Positions 23,155 through 33,848 are shown, numbered from the stretch's first letter. The stretch: DNA of 64,000 bases from Euglena gracilis (GCA_039621445.1 CP154956.1:12647443-12711442); one strand, 5' to 3'. Numbers and translations: made by a program. The notes: generated from the letters alone by a model not told the origin.

Positions 23155-23255
23155 ACACTTTCTGAGTGTCTATTTTTTTTCGGTATATACTCGTTCCACC
23201 TTTGTGGACAAGGAAGTCTCCATGGCTTCCAATTTTTGGAGGCGGCAACGCCATC
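23155..23255 (+). ncRNA. Spliced-leader RNA, unit 20
   Basis: Intact eight-T copy. Confidence 0.95.
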
Positions 23256-23457
23256 CTTCACATACAAAAACAAAAGAAAAAGCGAGGGGTGAGTCTCTGC
23301 CTCTCTCGCTCGGTCCTGCTGGTCTCCTTCCCGGTCTGTCTCTCTCCCTTGAAAGTGGGTCGTTTTTTTTTTTTTGGCAACCAGAAAAGGCTGGTGAAAC
23401 CGACTCCCCTGCCCCCCCCCCCCTGGGGCCTCATGCGCAGCGGACGCATAGGCTGTT

Positions 23458-23575
23458 GCGTACGGCCATACTACCGGGAATACACCTGAACCCGTTCGAT
23501 TTCAGAAGTTAAGCCTGGTCAGGCCCAGTTAGTACTGAGGTGGGCGACCACTTGGGAACACTGGGTGCTGTACGC
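23458..23575 (+). rRNA. 5S ribosomal RNA, unit 21
   Basis: Full-length copy. Confidence 0.97.
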
Positions 23576-23766
23576 TTTTTTTCCCCCTCGGTGTAAAGGT
23601 CCCCCCCTTTGATGCGTGAGGGCGGACGTTCAGAAGATGTCCGCCGTGAATTACAAAGTCCGCCACACCCTTTCCCGCACGGTCGCGTGACAGCGCCTGG
23701 CACGTTCCACCCACCTCCGTGAATGCCGGGGGAAGCTCCTTGTCCGCCCGCTGCCCATGGCTGCGT

Positions 23767-23867
23767 ACACTTTCTGAGTGTCTATTTTTTTTCGGTATAT
23801 ACTCGTTCCACCTTTGTGGACAAGGAAGTCTCCATGGCTTCCAATTTTTGGAGGCGGCAACGCCATC
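23767..23867 (+). ncRNA. Spliced-leader RNA, unit 21
   Basis: Intact eight-T copy. Confidence 0.95.
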
Positions 23868-24067
23868 CTTCACATACAAAAACAAAAGAAAAAGCGAGGG
23901 GTGAGTCTCTGCCTCTCTCGCTCGGTCCTGCTGGTCTCCTTCCCGGTCTGTCTCTCTCCCTTGAAAGTGGGTCGTTTTTTTTTTTGGCAACCAGAAAAGG
24001 CTGGTGAAACCGACTCCCCTGCCCCCCCCCCCCTGGGGCCTCATGCGCAGCGGACGCATAGGCTGTT

Positions 24068-24185
24068 GCGTACGGCCATACTACCGGGAATACACCTGAA
24101 CCCGTTCGATTTCAGAAGTTAAGCCTGGTCAGGCCCAGTTAGTACTGAGGTGGGCGACCACTTGGGAACACTGGGTGCTGTACGC
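24068..24185 (+). rRNA. 5S ribosomal RNA, unit 22
   Basis: Gene intact; terminator has six T instead of seven. Confidence 0.97.
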
Positions 24186-24375
24186 TTTTTTCCCCCTCGG
24201 TGTAAAGGTCCCCCCCTTTGATGCGTGAGGGCGGACGTTCAGAAGATGTCCGCCGTGAATTACAAAGTCCGCCACACCCTTTCCCGCACGGTCGCGTGAC
24301 AGCGCCTGGCACGTTCCACCCACCTCCGTGAATGCCGGGGGAAGCTCCTTGTCCGCCCGCTGCCCATGGCTGCGT

Positions 24376-24476
24376 ACACTTTCTGAGTGTCTATTTTTTT
24401 TCGGTATATACTCGTTCCACCTTTGTGGACAAGGAAGTCTCCATGGCTTCCAATTTTTGGAGGCGGCAACGCCATC
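24376..24476 (+). ncRNA. Spliced-leader RNA, unit 22
   Basis: Intact eight-T copy. Confidence 0.95.
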
Positions 24477-24676
24477 CTTCACATACAAAAACAAAAGAAA
24501 AAGCGAGGGGTGAGTCTCTGCCTCTCTCGCTCGGTCCTGCTGGTCTCCTTCCCGGTCTGTCTCTCTCCCTTGAAAGTGGGTCGTTTTTTTTTTTTGGCAA
24601 CCAGAAAAGGCTGGTGAAACCGACTCCCCTGCCCCCCCCCCCTGGGGCCTCATGCGCAGCGGACGCATAGGCTGTT

Positions 24677-24794
24677 GCGTACGGCCATACTACCGGGAAT
24701 ACACCTGAACCCGTTCGATTTCAGAAGTTAAGCCTGGTCAGGCCCAGTTAGTACTGAGGTGGGCGACCACTTGGGAACACTGGGTGCTGTACGC
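24677..24794 (+). rRNA. 5S ribosomal RNA, unit 23
   Basis: Gene intact; one G is missing in the following spacer. Confidence 0.97.
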
Positions 24795-24984
24795 TTTTTT
24801 TCCCCCTCGTGTAAAGGTCCCCCCCTTTGATGCGTGAGGGCGGACGTTCAGAAGATGTCCGCCGTGAATTACAAAGTCCGCCACACCCTTTCCCGCACGG
24901 TCGCGTGACAGCGCCTGGCACGTTCCACCCACCTCCGTGAATGCCGGGGGAAGCTCCTTGTCCGCCCGCTGCCCATGGCTGCGT

Positions 24985-25085
24985 ACACTTTCTGAGTGTC
25001 TATTTTTTTTCGGTATATACTCGTTCCACCTTTGTGGACAAGGAAGTCTCCATGGCTTCCAATTTTTGGAGGCGGCAACGCCATC
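24985..25085 (+). ncRNA. Spliced-leader RNA, unit 23
   Basis: Intact eight-T copy. Confidence 0.95.
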
Positions 25086-25286
25086 CTTCACATACAAAAA
25101 CAAAAGAAAAAGCGAGGGGTGAGTCTCTGCCTCTCTCGCTCGGTCCTGCTGGTCTCCTTCCCGGTCTGTCTCTCTCCCTTGAAAGTGGGTCGTTTTTTTT
25201 TTTTGGCAACCAGAAAAGGCTGGTGAAACCGACTCCCCTGCCCCCCCCCCCCTGGGGCCTCATGCGCAGCGGACGCATAGGCTGTT

Positions 25287-25404
25287 GCGTACGGCCATAC
25301 TACCGGGAATACACCTGAACCCGTTCGATTTCAGAAGTTAAGCCTGGTCAGGCCCAGTTAGTACTGAGGTGGGCGACCACTTGGGAACACTGGGTGCTGT
25401 ACGC
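25287..25404 (+). rRNA. 5S ribosomal RNA, unit 24
   Basis: Full-length copy. Confidence 0.97.
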
Positions 25405-25595
25405 TTTTTTTCCCCCTCGGTGTAAAGGTCCCCCCCTTTGATGCGTGAGGGCGGACGTTCAGAAGATGTCCGCCGTGAATTACAAAGTCCGCCACACCCT
25501 TTCCCGCACGGTCGCGTGACAGCGCCTGGCACGTTCCACCCACCTCCGTGAATGCCGGGGGAAGCTCCTTGTCCGCCCGCTGCCCATGGCTGCGT

Positions 25596-25696
25596 ACACT
25601 TTCTGAGTGTCTATTTTTTTTCGGTATATACTCGTTCCACCTTTGTGGACAAGGAAGTCTCCATGGCTTCCAATTTTTGGAGGCGGCAACGCCATC
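25596..25696 (+). ncRNA. Spliced-leader RNA, unit 24
   Basis: Intact eight-T copy. Confidence 0.95.
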
Positions 25697-25897
25697 CTTC
25701 ACATACAAAAACAAAAGAAAAAGCGAGGGGTGAGTCTCTGCCTCTCTCGCTCGGTCCTGCTGGTCTCCTTCCCGGTCTGTCTCTCTCCCTTGAAAGTGGG
25801 TCGTTTTTTTTTTTGGCAACCAGAAAAGGCTGGTGAAACCGACTCCCCTGCCCCCCCCCCCCCTGGGGCCTCATGCGCAGCGGACGCATAGGCTGTT

Positions 25898-26015
25898 GCG
25901 TACGGCCATACTACCGGGAATACACCTGAACCCGTTCGATTTCAGAAGTTAAGCCTGGTCAGGCCCAGTTAGTACTGAGGTGGGCGACCACTTGGGAACA
26001 CTGGGTGCTGTACGC
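25898..26015 (+). rRNA. 5S ribosomal RNA, unit 25
   Basis: Full-length copy. Confidence 0.97.
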
Positions 26016-26206
26016 TTTTTTTCCCCCTCGGTGTAAAGGTCCCCCCCTTTGATGCGTGAGGGCGGACGTTCAGAAGATGTCCGCCGTGAATTACAAAGTC
26101 CGCCACACCCTTTCCCGCACGGTCGCGTGACAGCGCCTGGCACGTTCCACCCACCTCCGTGAATGCCGGGGGAAGCTCCTTGTCCGCCCGCTGCCCATGG
26201 CTGCGT

Positions 26207-26307
26207 ACACTTTCTGAGTGTCTATTTTTTTTCGGTATATACTCGTTCCACCTTTGTGGACAAGGAAGTCTCCATGGCTTCCAATTTTTGGAGGCGGCAA
26301 CGCCATC
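26207..26307 (+). ncRNA. Spliced-leader RNA, unit 25
   Basis: Intact; the CT-rich spacer after it has a small change (CCCCCTTAAAAG). Confidence 0.95.
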
Positions 26308-26510
26308 CTTCACATACAAAAACAAAAGAAAAAGCGAGGGGTGAGTCTCTGCCTCTCTCGCTCGGTCCTGCTGGTCTCCTTCCCGGTCTGTCTCTCTCCC
26401 CCTTAAAAGTGGGTCGTTTTTTTTTTTTGGCAACCAGAAAAGGCTGGTGAAACCGCCTCCCCTGCCCCCCCCCCCCTGGGGCCTCATGCGCAGCGGACGC
26501 ATAGGCTGTT

Positions 26511-26628
26511 GCGTACGGCCATACTACCGGGAATACACCTGAACCCGTTCGATTTCAGAAGTTAAGCCTGGTCAGGCCCAGTTAGTACTGAGGTGGGCGA
26601 CCACTTGGGAACACTGGGTGCTGTACGC
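26511..26628 (+). rRNA. 5S ribosomal RNA, unit 26
   Basis: Full-length copy. Confidence 0.97.
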
Positions 26629-26819
26629 TTTTTTTCCCCCTCGGTGTAAAGGTCCCCCCCTTTGATGCGTGAGGGCGGACGTTCAGAAGATGTCCGCCGT
26701 GAATTACAAAGTCCGCCACACCCTTTCCCGCACGGTCGCGTGACAGCGCCTGGCACGTTCCACCCACCTCCGTGAATGCCGGGGGAAGCTCCTTGTCCGC
26801 CCGCTGCCCATGGCTGCGT

Positions 26820-26920
26820 ACACTTTCTGAGTGTCTATTTTTTTTCGGTATATACTCGTTCCACCTTTGTGGACAAGGAAGTCTCCATGGCTTCCAATTT
26901 TTGGAGGCGGCAACGCCATC
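26820..26920 (+). ncRNA. Spliced-leader RNA, unit 26
   Basis: Intact eight-T copy. Confidence 0.95.
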
Positions 26921-27123
26921 CTTCACATACAAAAACAAAAGAAAAAGCGAGGGGTGAGTCTCTGCCTCTCTCGCTCGGTCCTGCTGGTCTCCTTCCCGGT
27001 CTGTCTCTCTCCCTTGAAAGTGGGTCGTTTTTTTTTTTTTGGCAACCAGAAAAGGCTGGTGAAACCGACTCCCCTGCCCCCCCCCCCCCTGGGGCCTCAT
27101 GCGCAGCGGACGCATAGGCTGTT

Positions 27124-27241
27124 GCGTACGGCCATACTACCGGGAATACACCTGAACCCGTTCGATTTCAGAAGTTAAGCCTGGTCAGGCCCAGTTAGTA
27201 CTGAGGTGGGCGACCACTTGGGAACACTGGGTGCTGTACGC
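27124..27241 (+). rRNA. 5S ribosomal RNA, unit 27
   Basis: Full-length copy. Confidence 0.97.
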
Positions 27242-27432
27242 TTTTTTTCCCCCTCGGTGTAAAGGTCCCCCCCTTTGATGCGTGAGGGCGGACGTTCAGA
27301 AGATGTCCGCCGTGAATTACAAAGTCCGCCACACCCTTTCCCGCACGGTCGCGTGACAGCGCCTGGCACGTTCCACCCACCTCCGTGAATGCCGGGGGAA
27401 GCTCCTTGTCCGCCCGCTGCCCATGGCTGCGT

Positions 27433-27533
27433 ACACTTTCTGAGTGTCTATTTTTTTTCGGTATATACTCGTTCCACCTTTGTGGACAAGGAAGTCTCCA
27501 TGGCTTCCAATTTTTGGAGGCGGCAACGCCATC
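27433..27533 (+). ncRNA. Spliced-leader RNA, unit 27
   Basis: Intact eight-T copy. Confidence 0.95.
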
Positions 27534-27735
27534 CTTCACATACAAAAACAAAAGAAAAAGCGAGGGGTGAGTCTCTGCCTCTCTCGCTCGGTCCTGCTGG
27601 TCTCCTTCCCGGTCTGTCTCTCTCCCTTGAAAGTGGGTCGTTTTTTTTTTTTGGCAACCAGAAAAGGCTGGTGAAACCGACTCCCCTTGCCCCCCCCCCC
27701 CTCGGGCCTCATGCGCAGCGGACGCATAGGCTGTT

Positions 27736-27853
27736 GCGTACGGCCATACTACCGGGAATACACCTGAACCCGTTCGATTTCAGAAGTTAAGCCTGGTCAG
27801 GCCCAGTTAGTACTGAGGTGGGCGACCACTTGGGAACACTGGGTGCTGTACGC
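27736..27853 (+). rRNA. 5S ribosomal RNA, unit 28
   Basis: Gene intact; the 5S-SL spacer has a 3-4 bp C insertion and a substitution near 27990-28005. Confidence 0.97.
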
Positions 27854-28048
27854 TTTTTTTCCCCCTCGGTGTAAAGGTCCCCCCCTTTGATGCGTGAGGG
27901 CGGACGTTCAGAAGATGTCCGCCGTGAATTACAAAGTCCGCCACACCCTTTCCCGCACGGTCGCGTGACAGCGCCTGGCACGTTCCACCCACCCCCCTCC
28001 GTGACTGCCGGGGGAAGCTCCTTGTCCGCCCGCTGCCCATGGCTGCGT

Positions 28049-28150
28049 ACACTTTCTGAGTGTCTATTTTTTTTTCGGTATATACTCGTTCCACCTTTGT
28101 GGACAAGGAAGTCTCCATGGCTTCCAATTTTTGGAGGCGGCAACGCCATC
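28049..28150 (+). ncRNA. Spliced-leader RNA, unit 28 (nine-T leader)
   Basis: Nine T in the leader, as in units 7 and 14. Confidence 0.92.
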
Positions 28151-28350
28151 CTTCACATACAAAAACAAAAGAAAAAGCGAGGGGTGAGTCTCTGCCTCTC
28201 TCGCTCGGTCCTGCTGGTCTCCTTCCCGGTCTGTCTCTCTCCCTTGAAAGTGGGTCGTTTTTTTTTTTTGGCAACCAGAAAAGGCTGGTGAAACCGACTC
28301 CCCTGCCCCCCCCCCCCCGGGCCTCATGCGCAGCGGACGCATAGGCTGTT

Positions 28351-28468
28351 GCGTACGGCCATACTACCGGGAATACACCTGAACCCGTTCGATTTCAGAA
28401 GTTAAGCCTGGTCAGGCCCAGTTAGTACTGAGGTGGGCGACCACTTGGGAACACTGGGTGCTGTACGC
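28351..28468 (+). rRNA. 5S ribosomal RNA, unit 29
   Basis: Full-length copy. Confidence 0.97.
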
Positions 28469-28664
28469 TTTTTTTCCCCCTCGGTGTAAAGGTCCCCCCC
28501 TTTGATGCGTGAGGGCGGACGTTCAGAAGATGTCCGCCGTGAATTACAAAGTCCGCCACACCCTTTCCCGCACGGTCGCGTGACAGCGCCTGGCACGTTC
28601 CACCCACCTCCGTGAATGCCGGGGGAAGCTCCTTGTCCGCCCCGCCCGCTGCCCATGGCTGCGT

Positions 28665-28765
28665 ACACTTTCTGAGTGTCTATTTTTTTTCGGTATATAC
28701 TCGTTCCACCTTTGTGGACAAGGAAGTCTCCATGGCTTCCAATTTTTGGAGGCGGCAACGCCATC
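28665..28765 (+). ncRNA. Spliced-leader RNA, unit 29
   Basis: Intact; the preceding spacer has a short duplication (GCCCCGCCCGC). Confidence 0.95.
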
Positions 28766-28967
28766 CTTCACATACAAAAACAAAAGAAAAAGCGAGGGGT
28801 GAGTCTCTGCCTCTCTCGCTCGGTCCTGCTGGTCTCCTTCCCGGTCTGTCTCTCTCCCTTGAAAGTGGGTCGTTTTTTTTTTTTGGCAACCAGAAAAGGC
28901 TGGTGAAACCGACTCCCCTGCCCCCCCCCCCCCTGGGGCCTCATGCGCAGCGGACGCATAGGCTGTT

Positions 28968-29085
28968 GCGTACGGCCATACTACCGGGAATACACCTGAA
29001 CCCGTTCGATTTCAGAAGTTAAGCCTGGTCAGGCCCAGTTAGTACTGAGGTGGGCGACCACTTGGGAACACTGGGTGCTGTACGC
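28968..29085 (+). rRNA. 5S ribosomal RNA, unit 30
   Basis: Full-length copy in the longest unit (657 bp to the next 5S). Confidence 0.97.
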
Positions 29086-29276
29086 TTTTTTTCCCCCTCG
29101 GTGTAAAGGTCCCCCCCTTTGATGCGTGAGGGCGGACGTTCAGAAGATGTCCGCCGTGAATTACAAAGTCCGCCACACCCTTTCCCGCACGGTCGCGTGA
29201 CAGCGCCTGGCACGTTCCACCCACCTCCGTGAATGCCGGGGGAAGCTCCTTGTCCGCCCGCTGCCCATGGCTGCGT

Positions 29277-29377
29277 ACACTTTCTGAGTGTCTATTTTTT
29301 TTCGGTATATACTCGTTCCACCTTTGTGGACAAGGAAGTCTCCATGGCTTCCAATTTTTGGAGGCGGCAACGCCATC
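29277..29377 (+). ncRNA. Spliced-leader RNA, unit 30
   Basis: Gene intact; downstream the C tract is greatly expanded and TGGGGCCTCATG is duplicated (29533-29602). Confidence 0.95.
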
Positions 29378-29624
29378 CTTCACATACAAAAACAAAAGAA
29401 AAAGCGAGGGGTGAGTCTCTGCCTCTCTCGCTCGGTCCTGCTGGTCTCCTTCCCGGTCTGTCTCTCTCCCTTGAAAGTGGGTCGTTTTTTTTTTTTGGCA
29501 ACCAGAAAAGGCTGGTTGAACCGACTCCCCTGCCCCCCCCCCCACCCCCCCCCCCCCCCCCCCCCCCCTGGGGCCTCATGAGCCCCCCCCTGGGGCCTCA
29601 TGCGCAGCGGACGCATAGGCTGTT

Positions 29625-29742
29625 GCGTACGGCCATACTACCGGGAATACACCTGAACCCGTTCGATTTCAGAAGTTAAGCCTGGTCAGGCCCAGTTAGT
29701 ACTGAGGTGGGCGACCACTTGGGAACACTGGGTGCTGTACGC
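29625..29742 (+). rRNA. 5S ribosomal RNA, unit 31
   Basis: Full-length copy. Confidence 0.97.
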
Positions 29743-29933
29743 TTTTTTTCCCCCTCGGTGTAAAGGTCCCCCCCTTTGATGCGTGAGGGCGGACGTTCAG
29801 AAGATGTCCGCCGTGAATTACAAAGTCCGCCACACCCTTTCCCGCACGGTCGCGTGACAGCGCCTGGCACGTTCCACCCACCTCCGTGAATGCCGGGGGA
29901 AGCTCCTTGTCCGCCCGCTGCCCATGGCTGCGT

Positions 29934-30034
29934 ACACTTTCTGAGTGTCTATTTTTTTTCGGTATATACTCGTTCCACCTTTGTGGACAAGGAAGTCTCC
30001 ATGGCTTCCAATTTTTGGAGGCGGCAACGCCATC
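29934..30034 (+). ncRNA. Spliced-leader RNA, unit 31
   Basis: Intact; the A-rich spacer after it reads AAAAAGAATGAAAAAG. Confidence 0.95.
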
Positions 30035-30236
30035 CTTCACATACAAAAAGAATGAAAAAGCGAGGGGTGAGTCTCTGCCTCTCTCGCTCGGTCCTGCTGG
30101 TCTCCTTCCCGGTCTGTCTCTCTCCCTTGAAAGTGGGTCGTTTTTTTTTTTTGGCAACCAGAAAAGGCTGGTGAAACCGACTCCCCTGCCCCCCCCCCCC
30201 CCTGGGGCCTCATGCGCAGCGGACGCATAGGCTGTT

Positions 30237-30354
30237 GCGTACGGCCATACTACCGGGAATACACCTGAACCCGTTCGATTTCAGAAGTTAAGCCTGGTCA
30301 GGCCCAGTTAGTACTGAGGTGGGCGACCACTTGGGAACACTGGGTGCTGTACGC
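30237..30354 (+). rRNA. 5S ribosomal RNA, unit 32
   Basis: Full-length copy. Confidence 0.97.
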
Positions 30355-30545
30355 TTTTTTTCCCCCTCGGTGTAAAGGTCCCCCCCTTTGATGCGTGAGG
30401 GCGGACGTTCAGAAGATGTCCGCCGTGAATTACAAAGTCCGCCACACCCTTTCCCGCACGGTCGCGTGACAGCGCCTGGCACGTTCCACCCACCTCCGTG
30501 AATGCCGGGGGAAGCTCCTTGTCCGCCCGCTGCCCATGGCTGCGT

Positions 30546-30646
30546 ACACTTTCTGAGTGTCTATTTTTTTTCGGTATATACTCGTTCCACCTTTGTGGAC
30601 AAGGAAGTCTCCATGGCTTCCAATTTTTGGAGGCGGCAACGCCATC
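30546..30646 (+). ncRNA. Spliced-leader RNA, unit 32
   Basis: Intact; the following T run has swallowed the GG of GGCAACC. Confidence 0.95.
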
Positions 30647-30850
30647 CTTCACATACAAAAACAAAAGAAAAAGCGAGGGGTGAGTCTCTGCCTCTCTCGC
30701 TCGGTCCTGCTGGTCTCCTTCCCGGTCTGTCTCTCTCCCTTGAAAGTGGGTCGTTTTTTTTTTTTTTTGCAACCAGAAAAGGCTGGTGAAACCGACTCCC
30801 CTGCCCCCCCCCCCCCTGGGGCCTCATGCGCAGCGGACGCATAGGCTGTT

Positions 30851-30968
30851 GCGTACGGCCATACTACCGGGAATACACCTGAACCCGTTCGATTTCAGAA
30901 GTTAAGCCTGGTCAGGCCCAGTTAGTACTGAGGTGGGCGACCACTTGGGAACACTGGGTGCTGTACGC
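30851..30968 (+). rRNA. 5S ribosomal RNA, unit 33
   Basis: Full-length copy. Confidence 0.97.
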
Positions 30969-31159
30969 TTTTTTTCCCCCTCGGTGTAAAGGTCCCCCCC
31001 TTTGATGCGTGAGGGCGGACGTTCAGAAGATGTCCGCCGTGAATTACAAAGTCCGCCACACCCTTTCCCGCACGGTCGCGTGACAGCGCCTGGCACGTTC
31101 CACCCACCTCCGTGAATGCCGGGGGAAGCTCCTTGTCCGCCCGCTGCCCATGGCTGCGT

Positions 31160-31260
31160 ACACTTTCTGAGTGTCTATTTTTTTTCGGTATATACTCGTT
31201 CCACCTTTGTGGACAAGGAAGTCTCCATGGCTTCCAATTTTTGGAGGCGGCAACGCCATC
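31160..31260 (+). ncRNA. Spliced-leader RNA, unit 33
   Basis: Intact eight-T copy. Confidence 0.95.
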
Positions 31261-31462
31261 CTTCACATACAAAAACAAAAGAAAAAGCGAGGGGTGAGTC
31301 TCTGCCTCTCTCGCTCGGTCCTGCTGGTCTCCTTCCCGGTCTGTCTCTCTCCCTTGAAAGTGGGTCGTTTTTTTTTTTTGGCAACCAGAAAAGGCTGGTG
31401 AAACCGACTCCCCTGCCCCCCCCCCCCCTGGGGCCTCATGCGCAGCGGACGCATAGGCTGTT

Positions 31463-31580
31463 GCGTACGGCCATACTACCGGGAATACACCTGAACCCGT
31501 TCGATTTCAGAAGTTAAGCCTGGTCAGGCCCAGTTAGTACTGAGGTGGGCGACCACTTGGGAACACTGGGTGCTGTACGC
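31463..31580 (+). rRNA. 5S ribosomal RNA, unit 34
   Basis: Gene intact; the terminator T run is 14 long because CCCCCTC after it is replaced by T without change of length. Confidence 0.96.
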
Positions 31581-31771
31581 TTTTTTTTTTTTTTGTTGTA
31601 AAGGTCCCCCCCTTTGATGCGTGAGGGCGGACGTTCAGAAGATGTCCGCCGTGAATTACAAAGTCCGCCACACCCTTTCCCGCACGGTCGCGTGACAGCG
31701 CCTGGCACGTTCCACCCACCTCCGTGAATGCCGGGGGAAGCTCCTTGTCCGCCCGCTGCCCATGGCTGCGT

Positions 31772-31872
31772 ACACTTTCTGAGTGTCTATTTTTTTTCGG
31801 TATATACTCGTTCCACCTTTGTGGACAAGGAAGTCTCCATGGCTTCCAATTTTTGGAGGCGGCAACGCCATC
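31772..31872 (+). ncRNA. Spliced-leader RNA, unit 34
   Basis: Intact eight-T copy. Confidence 0.95.
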
Positions 31873-32073
31873 CTTCACATACAAAAACAAAAGAAAAAGC
31901 GAGGGGTGAGTCTCTGCCTCTCTCGCTCGGTCCTGCTGGTCTCCTTCCCGGTCTGTCTCTCTCCCTTGAAAGTGGGTCGTTTTTTTTTTTTTGTAACCAG
32001 AAAAGGCTGGTGAAACCGACTTCCCTTGCCCCCCCCCCCTGGGGCCTCATGCGCAGCGGACGCATAGGCTGTT

Positions 32074-32191
32074 GCGTACGGCCATACTACCGGGAATACA
32101 CCTGAACCCGTTCGATTTCAGAAGTTAAGCCTGGTCAGGCCCAGTTAGTACTGAGGTGGGCGACCACTTGGGAACACTGGGTGCTGTACGC
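32074..32191 (+). rRNA. 5S ribosomal RNA, unit 35
   Basis: Gene intact; the C run in the following spacer is altered (GGTCCCACC). Confidence 0.97.
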
Positions 32192-32381
32192 TTTTTTTCC
32201 CCCTCGGTGTAAAGGTCCCACCTTTGATGCGTGAGGGCGGACGTTCAGAAGATGTCCGCCGTGAATTACAAAGTCCGCCACACCCTTTCCCGCACGGTCG
32301 CGTGACAGCGCCTGGCACGTTCCACCCACCTCCGTGAATGCCGGGGGAAGCTCCTTGTCCGCCCGCTGCCCATGGCTGCGT

Positions 32382-32482
32382 ACACTTTCTGAGTGTCTAT
32401 TTTTTTTCGGTATATACTCGTTCCACCTTTGTGGACAAGGAAGTCTCCATGGCTTCCAATTTTTGGAGGCGGCAACGCCATC
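32382..32482 (+). ncRNA. Spliced-leader RNA, unit 35
   Basis: Intact eight-T copy. Confidence 0.95.
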
Positions 32483-32684
32483 CTTCACATACAAAAACAA
32501 AAGAAAAAGCGAGGGGTGAGTCTCTGCCTCTCTCGCTCGGTCCTGCTGGTCTCCTTCCCGGTCTGTCTCTCTCCCTTGAAAGTGGGTCGTTTTTTTTTTT
32601 TTGCAACCAGAAAAGGCTGGTGAAACCGACTCCCCTGCCCCCCCCCCCCCTGGGGCCTCATGCGCAGCGGACGCATAGGCTGTT

Positions 32685-32802
32685 GCGTACGGCCATACTA
32701 CCGGGAATACACCTGAACCCGTTCGATTTCAGAAGTTAAGCCTGGTCAGGCCCAGTTAGTACTGAGGTGGGCGACCACTTGGGAACACTGGGTGCTGTAC
32801 GC
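32685..32802 (+). rRNA. 5S ribosomal RNA, unit 36
   Basis: Full-length copy; last 5S gene before the array breaks. Confidence 0.97.
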
Positions 32803-32994
32803 TTTTTTTCCCCCTCGGTGTAAAGGTCCCCCCCCTTTGATGCGTGAGGGCGGACGTTCAGAAGATGTCCGCCGTGAATTACAAAGTCCGCCACACCCTT
32901 TCCCGCACGGTCGCGTGACAGCGCCTGGCACGTTCCACCCACCTCCGTGAATGCCGGGGGAAGCTCCTTGTCCGCCCGCTGCCCATGGCTGCGT

Positions 32995-33095
32995 ACACTT
33001 TCTGAGTGTCTATTTTTTTTCGGTATATACTCGTTCCACCTTTGTGGACAAGGAAGTCTCCATGGCTTCCAATTTTTGGAGGCGGCAACGCCATC
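32995..33095 (+). ncRNA. Spliced-leader RNA, unit 36
   Basis: Intact; array sequence continues only 83 bp further before the retrotransposon junction. Confidence 0.95.
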
Positions 33096-33178
33096 CTTCA
33101 CATACAAAAACAAAAGAAAAAGCGAGGGGTGAGTCTCTGCCTCTCTCGCTCGGTCCTGCTGGTCTCCTTCCCGGTCTG

Positions 33179-33848
33179 GCTGGGAGGCGGATGGCACACC
33201 ACGAAGTGCGCAAAGAAGGTCCATGAGTTGACCCAGGTGGCGATGGTCTCCAGCCAAGTCGGCGACTACAGGAAATCTTTCTTGTACTCGGTGGCGTTAG
33301 CAGGAAGCGTGGAGGTACCCCTGATAGACTTGGGACAGACAGCGGCGGACGTGGCGTTCAAGCTGGCTGAGCGTTGGCTGGAGAAGAGTTCGAAGAAAGA
33401 CAAGGGGATGACGCCGAAAGCGGAGCGGTCCGCGATGGAGGAGGACGGAGAAGACGAGGAGGACAACGACAACGACGACGAGGAAGAACGGCTCCCCTGG
33501 CAGGAGGAACTGGAGCCACTGGCGCCAGAGCTGGCAGCGTGCCTTCGGCACGTCGAAAAGGGAGTGAGACTCCCCTGGAAGTTGGTCCTGGGAGAGCTGC
33601 CCAGGTACCAGGGGTTAAAAATGCGAGCAGAGGATAATAACCACAACCAGGACGGCAAAGGGGTCTGGGACAAGCAATTGAAGGCATGTCAACAAAAGCT
33701 GTTACACCTGGAAAGACTGGTCGCCTGCCTGTATGGCACTGTGGAGACAGACTATCAAATATTGGCTCAACAATTGTTTCTTGCAGTGGCAGAGCTGGAG
33801 CAGACGCTGCTGAGGGAGAGGAAGAAGTGCAGCATTCCAGGGGCCATC
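33179..33848 (+). CDS. DIRS-like Gag, 5' fragment
   Basis: An open frame runs from the array junction with no start codon of its own. It has a Lys-rich segment, a long acidic run (DEEDNDNDDEEE) and a helical region with KQLKACQQKLLHLERLVA and AVAELEQTLLRERKK. The frame ends at the ATC codon (33846-33848) inside the CCATC target duplication and resumes in the same phase at 44009. The fused frame upstream of 33179 is array sequence and not part of this protein. Confidence 0.7.
33844..33848. other. Target-site duplication, left (CCATC)
   Basis: CCATC immediately precedes the left LTR and is repeated at 44004-44008 directly after the right LTR. A 5-bp duplication is typical of LTR retrotransposon integration. 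Confidence 0.85.

Larger units (their letters stand above)
11145..33178 (+). repeat. 5S rRNA-SL RNA tandem array, 36 units
   Basis: Head-to-tail repeats of a unit of about 612 bp; start-to-start distances range from 605 to 657. Order in each unit: T/C-rich spacer, 5S gene (118 nt), 191-bp spacer, SL RNA gene (about 101 nt), CT-rich spacer with variable T and C runs. Variation is almost confined to homopolymers. Unit 18 (21622 on) has several substitutions, unit 30 has an expanded C tract, and unit 4 has a small spacer deletion. The array starts in a T run at 11145 and ends mid-spacer at 33178, where retrotransposon sequence begins. Linkage of 5S and SL genes is known in Euglena. Confidence 0.97.

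Noticed and set aside
11304-32931. Repeated open frames of 60-180 residues on both strands of the array
   Set aside because: They recur once per unit and overlap the 5S and SL RNA genes in several frames; they are by-products of conserved non-coding units.
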